This document shows, in pieces, positions 1-4,507 of a stretch of DNA of 6,356 bases. Location of the stretch: NCBI GenBank assembly GCA_016934875.1, contig JAFGSC010000145.1:1-6356 (forward strand). The letters are read 5' to 3'. The stretch's first letter is position 1, and each line of letters starts with the position of its first letter. The DNA comes from Candidatus Atribacteria bacterium (lineage in GTDB: Bacteria > Atribacterota > Phoenicimicrobiia > Phoenicimicrobiales > Stramentimicrobiaceae). The notes beneath the pieces were generated by a model. That model searched no databases. It was not told the origin of the DNA and saw only the letters and a program-made list of their open reading frames with translations. Made by a program: the position numbers and the translations under genes.

Positions 1-56
1 AATTCAACTGATACTCCTGCAGGTATCAATATAGGCAATCTACCTACTCTAGACAT
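1..56 (-). CDS. rplF: 50S ribosomal protein L6, N-terminal end (partial)
   Basis: Only the first 18 codons are present; the gene runs off the left edge. The translation MSRVGRLPILIPAGVSVE matches the L6 N-terminus, commonly MSRIGKxPIxIPxGVxV. L6 binds domain VI of 23S rRNA near the sarcin-ricin loop and factor-binding site. The ATG at 54-56 has AAGGAGG 5 nt upstream. It follows rpsH after 83 nt, the expected order in the spc operon, where rplR and rpsE would come next outside the window. Confidence 0.93.
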   Translation of the reverse strand, partial: MSRVGRLPILIPAGVSVE

Positions 57-61
57 AATTT

Positions 62-68
62 CCTCCTT
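62..68 (-). promoter_or_regulatory. Shine-Dalgarno of rplF
   Basis: The minus strand reads AAGGAGG, 5 nt before the rplF ATG at 54-56. It is one of the strongest matches to the 16S 3' end in the window and supports independent initiation of rplF after the 83-nt spacer. Confidence 0.8.
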
Positions 69-88
69 GTATCCATAAGTATGCACCT

Positions 89-122
89 AAATCATGGTCA
101 ATAAAAAATTGAGTTATGATTT
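89..122 (-). other. Predicted RNA stem-loop in the rpsH-rplF gap
   Basis: In plus coordinates AAATCAT (89-95) pairs with ATGATTT (116-122), and TCAAT (98-102) pairs with ATTGA (108-112), separated by a small internal loop (96-97 against 113-115) and closed by a 5-nt loop. On the transcript the hairpin loop is all U and no U-run follows the stem, so it does not look like an intrinsic terminator. It could be an RNA-processing, stability or regulatory structure. All pairs but a few are A-U, so stability is modest. Confidence 0.35.
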
Positions 123-139
123 ATAAATCAATCAATTTA

Positions 140-538
140 TTACCAAATATAACACAACACTTCACCACCAAAGTGATGCTTCTTTGCTTCTTTTCCGGTC
201 ATAATTCCATTAGAAGTCGACAAGATGCTAATTCCCAACCCTCCTAATACTTCAGGAATATCATCTTTTTTTGCATAGACCCTTAATCCTGGTTTACTTA
301 TCCTTTTTAAGTTGGTAATAATTCTCTGCTTCTCTACATATTTTAATAATACGGTAATCATACCTTGCTGATTATCTTCCTTGTACTGGTAGTCACGAAT
401 AAACCCTTCCTCTTTAAGTATTCTGGCAATTTCCAATTTTAATTTTGAAGAAGGTATATCAACGAAATCTCTTTTTGCTCGGTTAGCATTCCTTATTCTG
501 GTAATCATATCGGCAATTGGATCTGTAACAACAGCCAT
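140..538 (-). CDS. rpsH: 30S ribosomal protein S8
   Basis: S8 is a primary binder of the central domain of 16S rRNA (helix 21 region) and, in E. coli, the translational repressor of the spc operon. The product is 132 aa, equal to Bacillus S8. The N-terminus MAVVTDPIADMITRIRNANRA (split at residue 20) and the C-terminal rRNA-binding signature STSNGIMTGKEAKKHHFGGE (residues 107-126), ending VLCYIW, are diagnostic. The ATG at 538 has GGGGAGG (547-553) 8 nt upstream. It is flanked by the two longest spacers of the window, 75 nt before and 83 nt after. Whether either carries an S8-binding RNA element is not decidable by eye. It ends with TAA. Confidence 0.97.
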   Translation of the reverse strand: MAVVTDPIADMITRIRNANRAKRDFVDIPSSKLKLEIARILKEEGFIRDYQYKEDNQQGMITVLLKYVEKQRIITNLKRISKPGLRVYAKKDDIPEVLGGLGISILSTSNGIMTGKEAKKHHFGGEVLCYIW

Positions 539-597
539 AAACTTTTCCTCCCCTCACTGGTTATCAAATGTGTGATACTTTTTTAAAATATATCCTA

Positions 598-608
598 AGT
601 ATAATACT
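598..608. other. Short palindrome in the rpsN-rpsH gap
   Basis: The plus strand reads AGTAT-A-ATACT, a perfect 5-bp inverted repeat around one base, just after the rpsN stop. The spacing is too tight for an ordinary RNA hairpin. It may be a chance feature of AT-rich DNA. Confidence 0.3.
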
Positions 609-613
609 AAATA

Positions 614-799
614 TTACCAACTAGACTTGGTAATACCGGGTAATTCTCCATTGAGTGCCATCTTTCTAAAACAAATACGGCATATTCCAAATTTTCTCAT
701 ATAACCCCTTGGTCTACCACATATTTTACAACGACTATACTCTCTAACATCGTACTTTTGTTTTTTATTCGCTTTTACAACCAAAGCTTTTTTGGCCAC
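614..799 (-). CDS. rpsN: 30S ribosomal protein S14, zinc-binding type Z
   Basis: S14 assembles late into the small-subunit head near the A site, next to S3 and S10. This is the short zinc form of 61 aa, the same length as Bacillus RpsN, in contrast to the roughly 100-aa zinc-free form. The zinc ligands are two Cys-x2-Cys pairs: C24/C27 (CKIC) and C40/C43 (CRIC), joined by GRPRGYMRKFGI. The C-terminus LPGITKSSW is typical. The start is a GTG at 797-799 (MAKKALVVKANKK), with a strong AGGAGG (807-812) 7 nt upstream in the 14-nt gap after rplE. It ends with TAA. Type Z genes are sometimes paired with a zinc-independent paralogue induced under zinc limitation; none can be seen here. Confidence 0.97.
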   Translation of the reverse strand: MAKKALVVKANKKQKYDVREYSRCKICGRPRGYMRKFGICRICFRKMALNGELPGITKSSW

Positions 800-813
800 G
801 CTCGAACCTCCTC

Positions 814-1368
814 TTAACCTATTGAATCAACTTTTTTAAAAGGCATCCCTATTAAGCTCATTAGATCTTTTGCTTCTTCATCATTCTTAGCATTTGTAGA
901 AATGGTAATATTCATTCCTAACGTTGTATTCACCTTGTCAAACTCTATTTCAGGAAAGATTAATTGTTCCTTCACTCCCAAAGTGTAGTTGCCTCGCCCA
1001 TCGAAAGAATCTGGGGAAACACCATGAAAATCACGTATCCTAGCAATGGCTACATTAATAAAGCGATCCAGAAATTCATACATCCTATCCTTTCTTAGCG
1101 TGACTTTGCATCCTACGGGCATTCCTTTTCTTACCGAAAAATTAGAAATGGATTTACTAGATTTTGTAATAATCGGCTTTTGTCCCGTAATCGTAGAAAT
1201 CACCTGTGTAGCTTCTTCAACAATTTTGGCATTTTCTCTGGCTTTTCCCAATCCCATATTAAGGACTACTTTTTCGATCTTTGGTACAGCCATTTTATTC
1301 TTATAATTATATTTTTTCATCATAGCAGGGATCACTTCCTGCTGATATTTATCTTTTAATCTGGGCAT
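814..1368 (-). CDS. rplE: 50S ribosomal protein L5
   Basis: L5 binds 5S rRNA and, with L18, brings it into the central protuberance; it also contacts S13 and the P-site tRNA. The ATG at 1368 gives 184 aa (family about 179-185) starting MPRLKDKYQQEV. A GTG lies immediately upstream at 1371 and would add one residue. AGGAGG (1379-1384) is 10 nt from the ATG and 7 nt from the GTG, so spacing alone does not settle this; homology favours the ATG. Signatures are VPKIEKVVLNMGLGKA (28-43), TGQKPIITKSSKSISNFSVRKG split around residues 61-82, RIRDFHGVSPDSFDGRGNYTLG (110-131) and the FPEIEFDKV segment (138-146). It follows rplX by 14 nt and precedes rpsN by 14 nt. The classical E. coli S8 repressor site lies at this gene's start, but I cannot recognise an equivalent here. 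Confidence 0.97.
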   Translation of the reverse strand: MPRLKDKYQQEVIPAMMKKYNYKNKMAVPKIEKVVLNMGLGKARENAKIVEEATQVISTITGQKPIITKSSKSISNFSVRKGMPVGCKVTLRKDRMYEFLDRFINVAIARIRDFHGVSPDSFDGRGNYTLGVKEQLIFPEIEFDKVNTTLGMNITISTNAKNDEEAKDLMSLIGMPFKKVDSIG

Positions 1369-1382
1369 CACGAATTAACCTC

Positions 1383-1715
1383 CTAAACCCTATCTATGAT
1401 TTCGCCACATTTTTTGCAAACACGAACACTTTTACCTTCTTTAGTTCTTTCTCTCCTAATGGTGGTAGGCTTATTGCACTTATTACATAGTAGCCGAACA
1501 TTCGATACATTGATAACGCTTTCTTGTGTGACAATTCCACCCTGTGGAGATTTTTGTGTTGGTTTCATATGTTTTTTTATGAAACGAACACCTTCTACAA
1601 TGACTTGACTCTTTTTAGGAAAGATATCTACAATTTTTCCACTTTTCCCTTTATCTTCGCCAGAAATAACAAGTACATTGTCACCCTTTTTAAGTCCAAC
1701 CTTTCCCTGTGCCAT
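1383..1715 (-). CDS. rplX: 50S ribosomal protein L24 with four-cysteine zinc-ribbon-like C-terminus
   Basis: L24 is an assembly initiator that binds the 5' end of 23S rRNA. I choose the ATG at 1715, giving 110 aa beginning MAQGKVGLKKGDNVLVISG. An in-frame GTG at 1733 would add six residues but has no ribosome binding site, whereas AAAGGAG (1724-1730) lies 8 nt before the ATG. The KOW domain is clear (KKGDNVLVISGEDKGKSGKI, about residues 9-28), then EGVRFIKKHMKPTQKSPQGG. The C-terminal part has two Cys-x2-Cys pairs, C77/C80 (CNKC) and C100/C103 (CKKC), spaced like a zinc ribbon. The same four-Cys arrangement occurs in some other bacterial L24 proteins, such as that of Thermus; E. coli and Bacillus lack the full set. 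Metal binding is inferred. The TAG stop is fused to the rplE Shine-Dalgarno (TAGGAGG). Confidence 0.96.
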   Translation of the reverse strand: MAQGKVGLKKGDNVLVISGEDKGKSGKIVDIFPKKSQVIVEGVRFIKKHMKPTQKSPQGGIVTQESVINVSNVRLLCNKCNKPTTIRRERTKEGKSVRVCKKCGEIIDRV

Positions 1716-1723
1716 CTTCCGCT

Positions 1724-1730
1724 CTCCTTT
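1724..1730 (-). promoter_or_regulatory. Shine-Dalgarno of rplX deciding its ATG
   Basis: The minus strand reads AAAGGAG, 8 nt before the ATG at 1715. It lies downstream of the alternative GTG at 1733 and so argues against the longer N-terminus. Confidence 0.8.
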
Positions 1731-1742
1731 CACGTATTTCTC

Positions 1743-1758
1743 TATATTACTATATTAC
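1743..1758. repeat. Perfect tandem 8-bp repeat at the end of rplN
   Basis: The plus strand has TATATTAC twice in succession. On the coding strand this is GTAATATA-GTAATATA, spanning the last two codons of rplN, its TAG stop and an immediately following in-frame TAA. It looks like a small duplication that produced a double stop. Confidence 0.8.
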
Positions 1759-2118
1759 TTCAGGTGCAAGGGATATAATTTTCATGAATTTTTTGTCCCT
1801 CAGTTCTCTTGCAACAGGCCCAAATATTCTAGTACCAATCGGTTCATTCTGATTATTGACAATTACTGCAGCGTTATCGTCGAACCGAATATACGAACCA
1901 TCGGGGCGACCAAATTCTTTTTTCGTCCTTACGATAACAGCTTTAACCACTTCTCCTTTTTTGGCAGTACCCCCAACACTTGCTTCCTTAACAGAAGCGA
2001 TGATAACTTCACCAATCGCAGCATATCGTTTTCTTGAACCACCAATTACCTTTATACATTGAATTTTTTTTGCACCAGAATTATCTGCTACAAAAAGATT
2101 TGTCTGCATCTGTATCAA
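1750..2118 (-). CDS. rplN: 50S ribosomal protein L14 (TTG start)
   Basis: L14 is a beta-barrel 23S rRNA-binding protein that forms an intersubunit bridge and is the docking site of the silencing factor RsfS. The TTG at 2118 gives 122 aa, the usual bacterial length, beginning MIQMQTNLFVADNSGAKK. A GTG nine bases earlier (2127) is fused to the Shine-Dalgarno AAGGGAGAG, and the ATG at 2109 would remove conserved residues. Signatures are VADNSGAKKIQCIKVIGG (10-27), the KKGEVVKAVIVRTKK segment (53-67), and GTRIFGPVARELR (95-107), with the typical end SLAPEVI. The TAG stop is followed in frame by TAA because an 8-bp unit is duplicated here. Cys21 lies in the conserved strand and is not suggestive of metal binding. 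Confidence 0.97.
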   Translation of the reverse strand: MIQMQTNLFVADNSGAKKIQCIKVIGGSRKRYAAIGEVIIASVKEASVGGTAKKGEVVKAVIVRTKKEFGRPDGSYIRFDDNAAVIVNNQNEPIGTRIFGPVARELRDKKFMKIISLAPEVI

Positions 2119-2126
2119 TTTCGCCA

Positions 2127-2135
2127 CTCTCCCTT
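2127..2135 (-). promoter_or_regulatory. Shine-Dalgarno of rplN serving a TTG start
   Basis: The minus strand reads AAGGGAGAG, 8 nt before the TTG at 2118. The GTG at 2125-2127 begins on the last base of this run, leaving essentially no spacing, so the TTG is the better start. Confidence 0.65.
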
Positions 2136-2168
2136 ATCGTTCATAAATAAAAGACATTGATCTTAAAA

Positions 2169-2426
2169 TTACTTCGTTTTTTGAATAATTTCTGCAACTT
2201 CCCATCTTTTTCTCTTGCTTAAAGGTCTAGTAGAAATAATTTTTACTTTATCTCCAACTTCACATATATTCTTTTCATCATGCGCCATAAACTTGGAACT
2301 TTTCTTGACCCTTTTCTTGTAAAGTTTATGAGCCACCAGATAACTAACCTTTACCACAACCGATTTGTCCATGGCATTGCTTACTACAATACCAACTTTA
2401 CTTTTTTCTTCAGTTGAAACTGTCAT
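2169..2426 (-). CDS. rpsQ: 30S ribosomal protein S17
   Basis: S17 is an OB-fold primary binder of the 5' domain of 16S rRNA. I choose the ATG at 2426, giving 85 aa beginning MTVSTEEKSKVGIVVS, normal for the family. The in-frame GTG at 2435 is part of the Shine-Dalgarno AGGTGG and would add only three residues. Family motifs are KVGIVVSNAMDKSVVVKV (residues 10-27), the lysine-rich loop around HKLYKKRVKKSSKFMAHDE, and the C-terminal ISTRPLSKRKRWEVAEII (64-81). It is preceded by a 28-nt gap after rpmC and followed by 50 nt before rplN, the usual boundary between the S10 and spc gene groups. No promoter or terminator is evident in that 50-nt gap. Confidence 0.96.
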   Translation of the reverse strand: MTVSTEEKSKVGIVVSNAMDKSVVVKVSYLVAHKLYKKRVKKSSKFMAHDEKNICEVGDKVKIISTRPLSKRKRWEVAEIIQKTK

Positions 2427-2431
2427 TCTAA

Positions 2432-2437
2432 CCACCT
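2432..2437 (-). promoter_or_regulatory. Shine-Dalgarno of rpsQ deciding its ATG
   Basis: The minus strand reads AGGTGG, 5 nt before the ATG at 2426. It contains the competing in-frame GTG at 2435, which is therefore unlikely to be the start. Confidence 0.65.
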
Positions 2438-2454
2438 GATTCTTTCTTTTTGAA

Positions 2455-2676
2455 TTATTTTACACTCACAGATTTGGATACTTTGTTATCAGAAGTTTTC
2501 TCCACCAAAATCGTTTTCACTCGAGCAATATCATGTTTTACTTCTGTAATTTTCATATAATTGCTAAGTTGTCCAGTGACTGACTGGAACCGAAGGCTAA
2601 ATAATTCATCCTTTAAATCAGACACTTTTTTATTTAATTCTTCTATCGATAAATTTCTCAACTCACTTGCTTTCAA
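2455..2676 (-). CDS. rpmC: 50S ribosomal protein L29
   Basis: L29 is a small helical-hairpin protein beside L23 at the tunnel exit. The sequence MKASELRNLSIEELNKKV, the central SLRFQSVTGQLSN (residues 28-39) and the second helix MKITEVKHDIARVKTIL (41-57) are characteristic. At 73 aa it is slightly longer than the usual 60-70, because of a Ser/Lys/Val-rich tail after about residue 60. The start is a TTG (2674-2676); no ATG precedes the conserved N-terminus. The G-rich AGGTGGTGGG (2682-2691), within the last rplP codons, is about 7 nt upstream. The rplP stop is one base away, so coupling is likely. It ends with TAA. Confidence 0.95.
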   Translation of the reverse strand: MKASELRNLSIEELNKKVSDLKDELFSLRFQSVTGQLSNYMKITEVKHDIARVKTILVEKTSDNKVSKSVSVK

Positions 2677-2677
2677 T

Positions 2678-3100
2678 TTATCCCACCACCTGTTCTTCTC
2701 GCATCACAAAGCGAGTTTTAATTGGTAATTTATGTGAAGCCAATCTCATTGCCTCTCTCGCAGTCTCTTCTGTAATACCGCCTAGCTCAAACAGCACAGT
2801 ACCTGGCTTCACAACTGCAACCCAAAACTCTGGATTACCCTTCCCTTTTCCCATTCTAGTTTCAGCAGGGGTCTTGGTAACTGATTTATGTGGAAATACT
2901 CTTATCCACACCTTTCCACCACGCTTGATCGCATGCGTCAGTGCTATTCTAGCTGATTCTATCTGTCTACTAGCAATCCAGGAAGTTTCTAATGCTTGTA
3001 ATCCATATTCACCAAAAGATATCAGGTGTCCTTTATGGGCCCTTCCTTTCATCACTCCTCTTTGCATTTTTCTATATTTTGTTCTAGTCGGTTGAAGCAT
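2678..3100 (-). CDS. rplP: 50S ribosomal protein L16
   Basis: L16 binds 23S rRNA near the A site and helps tRNA accommodation late in assembly. The ATG at 3100 gives 140 aa beginning MLQPTRTKYRKMQRG, the standard N-terminus. An in-frame ATG at 3121 would add seven residues, but AGGAGG (3109-3114) lies after it and 8 nt before the chosen ATG. Visible features are ALETSWIASRQIESARIALT (residues 36-55) and the loop RMGKGKGNPEFWVAVVKPG (82-100), whose first Arg corresponds to the Arg81 that E. coli hydroxylates. The first 17 nt overlap the 3' end of rpsC in another frame. It ends with TAA one base before rpmC, and its last codons supply the rpmC ribosome binding site. Confidence 0.97.
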   Translation of the reverse strand: MLQPTRTKYRKMQRGVMKGRAHKGHLISFGEYGLQALETSWIASRQIESARIALTHAIKRGGKVWIRVFPHKSVTKTPAETRMGKGKGNPEFWVAVVKPGTVLFELGGITEETAREAMRLASHKLPIKTRFVMREEQVVG

Positions 3101-3839
3101 CTTCTTTACCTCCTGCTGCATCTACATTTTTCTCACGATTTGCACTTACAAAGGAAGCTTTTTTCATTTCTTGCTCATTAGATATTTCTTGGGCTTTCTC
3201 TACTTCATTATTTTTTGAAAGAATTTCCCCCTTAAATATCCATACCTTAACGCCAATCTTACCATAGGTAGTATTTGCTTCGGTAAACCCATAATCAATA
3301 TCTGCTCTTAGGGTATGTAATGGTAATCTACCTTCCATATGCCATTCTGTCCTTGCAATTTCAGCACCACCAATTCTACCACCAATCATAATCTTTATTC
3401 CTTGGGCTTTCATTTTAATTGCACGGGTTGCTGCCTGTTTCATAATCCTTTTAACAGAAGCTCTTTTTAGTATCTGATTGGCAGTATCCTCAGCCACCAG
3501 CTGTGCATCAATTTCAGGTATTTTGACTTCCTTAATATTAATTTGAAGCTCTCCAGCAGTCAATTTTGCCAAAGCTTCTTTCAATTTATTCACTTCTGTT
3601 CCTTTTCTACCAATGATAATTCCTGGTCTAGCACAATTGATAGTAATCCTAACCCTGTTGGCAATCCTTTCAATATTAATGCTAGAGATACCAGCATGCT
3701 TTAAATTGTCTTTGACATATTTTCTGATTTTATAATCTTCAATGACATTTTCACTATAGTTCTTACGGCTAAACCATTTTACGTCCCAATCTCTAATAAT
3801 ACCGATTCTTAATCCTTTTGGGTGAACTTTTTGTCCCAA
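3084..3839 (-). CDS. rpsC: 30S ribosomal protein S3 with extended C-terminal tail
   Basis: S3 sits in the small-subunit head at the mRNA entry tunnel. The start is a TTG (3837-3839) giving MGQKVHPKGLRIGI, the family N-terminus; no ATG fits. The type-2 KH domain is visible with its GxxG loop, GIIIGRKG (residues 73-80, GRKG at 77-80), followed by the C-terminal domain with MIGGRIGGAEIARTEW (151-166) and the closing strand YGKIGVKVWIFKGEI (192-206). At 251 aa it is about 30 residues longer than Bacillus S3 (218 aa). The excess is a charged, low-complexity tail from about residue 209 to the end (GGKEDASTD). That tail carries the rplP Shine-Dalgarno in its Gly-Gly codons and overlaps rplP by 17 nt. 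The upstream AAAGGGG (3851-3857) is 11 nt from the TTG, and the rplV TAA is directly adjacent. Confidence 0.97.
   Translation of the reverse strand: MGQKVHPKGLRIGIIRDWDVKWFSRKNYSENVIEDYKIRKYVKDNLKHAGISSINIERIANRVRITINCARPGIIIGRKGTEVNKLKEALAKLTAGELQINIKEVKIPEIDAQLVAEDTANQILKRASVKRIMKQAATRAIKMKAQGIKIMIGGRIGGAEIARTEWHMEGRLPLHTLRADIDYGFTEANTTYGKIGVKVWIFKGEILSKNNEVEKAQEISNEQEMKKASFVSANREKNVDAAGGKEDASTD
3109..3114 (-). promoter_or_regulatory. Shine-Dalgarno of rplP inside rpsC
   Basis: The minus strand reads AGGAGG, 8 nt before the rplP ATG at 3100. It is embedded in rpsC, where it forms part of the codons for Ala-Gly-Gly of the S3 tail. It excludes the in-frame ATG at 3121 as the likely start. 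Confidence 0.8.
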
Positions 3840-4184
3840 TTATTTTTCAACCCCTTTCTGTTCCACTTCAACGGTGATATGGCTTGATCTTTCTCTAATC
3901 CTCATAGCTCTTCCCCTGGGTCCTGCTTGAAATCTCTTCATTGTTGGGCCTTCATCCACATATGCACGATGAACATATAATTCATCAACACTCATGTTAT
4001 GATTGTTTTCAGCATTACTCACTGCAGATTTGAGCACTTTATAAATCATCCTAGCAGACCTAGTAGGTGAAAACTTTAATTGTAATAAAGCTGAACCCGT
4101 CTCTTTCCCCCTGATCATGTCTATAATCCGCCGACATTTTCTAGGAGAAATCGGAATATATTTTGCCACAGATTTAACTCCCAT
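3840..4184 (-). CDS. rplV: 50S ribosomal protein L22
   Basis: L22 binds all domains of 23S rRNA and sends a long beta-hairpin into the exit tunnel next to L4. The chosen ATG at 4184 gives 114 aa starting MGVKSVAKYIPISPRK, a standard L22 N-terminus. An in-frame TTG at 4196 would add four residues, but GGAGG (4190-4194) lies downstream of it and 5 nt before the ATG. The tunnel hairpin is visible at about residues 80-104, with GPTMKRFQAGPRGRAMRIRERSSH split around the GPRG turn. The helical core includes SNAENNHNMS. The TAA stop abuts the TTG start of rpsC with no intervening base, so the two genes are probably translationally coupled. Confidence 0.97.
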   Translation of the reverse strand: MGVKSVAKYIPISPRKCRRIIDMIRGKETGSALLQLKFSPTRSARMIYKVLKSAVSNAENNHNMSVDELYVHRAYVDEGPTMKRFQAGPRGRAMRIRERSSHITVEVEQKGVEK

Positions 4185-4189
4185 AGTTT

Positions 4190-4194
4190 CCTCC
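4190..4194 (-). promoter_or_regulatory. Shine-Dalgarno of rplV deciding its ATG
   Basis: The minus strand reads GGAGG, 5 nt before the ATG at 4184. It lies within the first codons of any product started at the TTG at 4196, which argues against that longer form. Confidence 0.75.
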
Positions 4195-4205
4195 AATATA
4201 TAATC

Positions 4206-4490
4206 TTATTTAATTGCAGTCGACCTTTCAGTATGAGCTCCATGACCTTTGAATTTTCTGGTTGGAGAAAACTCTCCTAATTTATGTCCAACCATATTTT
4301 CAGTAATGTATACTGGAATATGCCTTTTACCATTATGGACTGCAATTGTATGTCCAACCATCAAAGGGAAAATAGTTGAATTCCTTGACCAGGTCTTAAT
4401 TGGTTCTTTTTTTCTCTTTTTATTTAAATCGCGTACTTTTTTTAACAATTTATCATCAATATATGGACCTTTTTTTATCGATCTAGACAT
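4206..4490 (-). CDS. rpsS: 30S ribosomal protein S19
   Basis: The product is 94 aa, about the usual 92-94. S19 binds 16S rRNA in the small-subunit head, pairs with S13 and contacts the central protuberance of the large subunit. The N-terminus MSRSIKKGPYIDDKLLKK, the segment KTWSRNSTIFPLMVGHTIAVHNG and the C-terminal signature GHKLGEFSPTRKFKGH (residues 68-83) are all characteristic. The ATG start is fixed by family alignment. The upstream G-run AAGGGGG (4503-4509) is 12 nt away, a long spacing, and overlaps the rplB TAA stop, so translation may depend partly on coupling to rplB. It ends with TAA, 21 nt before rplV. Confidence 0.97.
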   Translation of the reverse strand: MSRSIKKGPYIDDKLLKKVRDLNKKRKKEPIKTWSRNSTIFPLMVGHTIAVHNGKRHIPVYITENMVGHKLGEFSPTRKFKGHGAHTERSTAIK

Positions 4491-4507
4491 TGTTCAATCA
4501 ATCCCCC

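Noticed and set aside
89..122. An intrinsic terminator between rpsH and rplF
   Set aside because: The stem is AU-rich and the U-run is in the loop rather than after the stem, so it does not fit a terminator.
57..139. A possible promoter for rplF (TTGACC on the coding strand as -35)
   Set aside because: No acceptable -10 occurs 16-18 nt downstream; the best A/T hexamer is at the wrong spacing.
1678..2037. Plus-strand open frames opposite rplN and rplX
   Set aside because: They overlap conserved genes throughout and have no family features; the Phe-rich composition is an antisense artefact.
2119..2168. A promoter or terminator at the S10/spc boundary between rpsQ and rplN
   Set aside because: The 50-nt gap holds only a Shine-Dalgarno and weak 4-bp inverted pairing; no promoter-like hexamer pair or U-tailed hairpin was found.
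2667..3095. A 142-codon open frame on the plus strand opposite rplP
   Set aside because: It is antisense to a strongly conserved gene, shows no recognisable motif and has no ribosome binding site I can see; it is a shadow of the rplP coding sequence.
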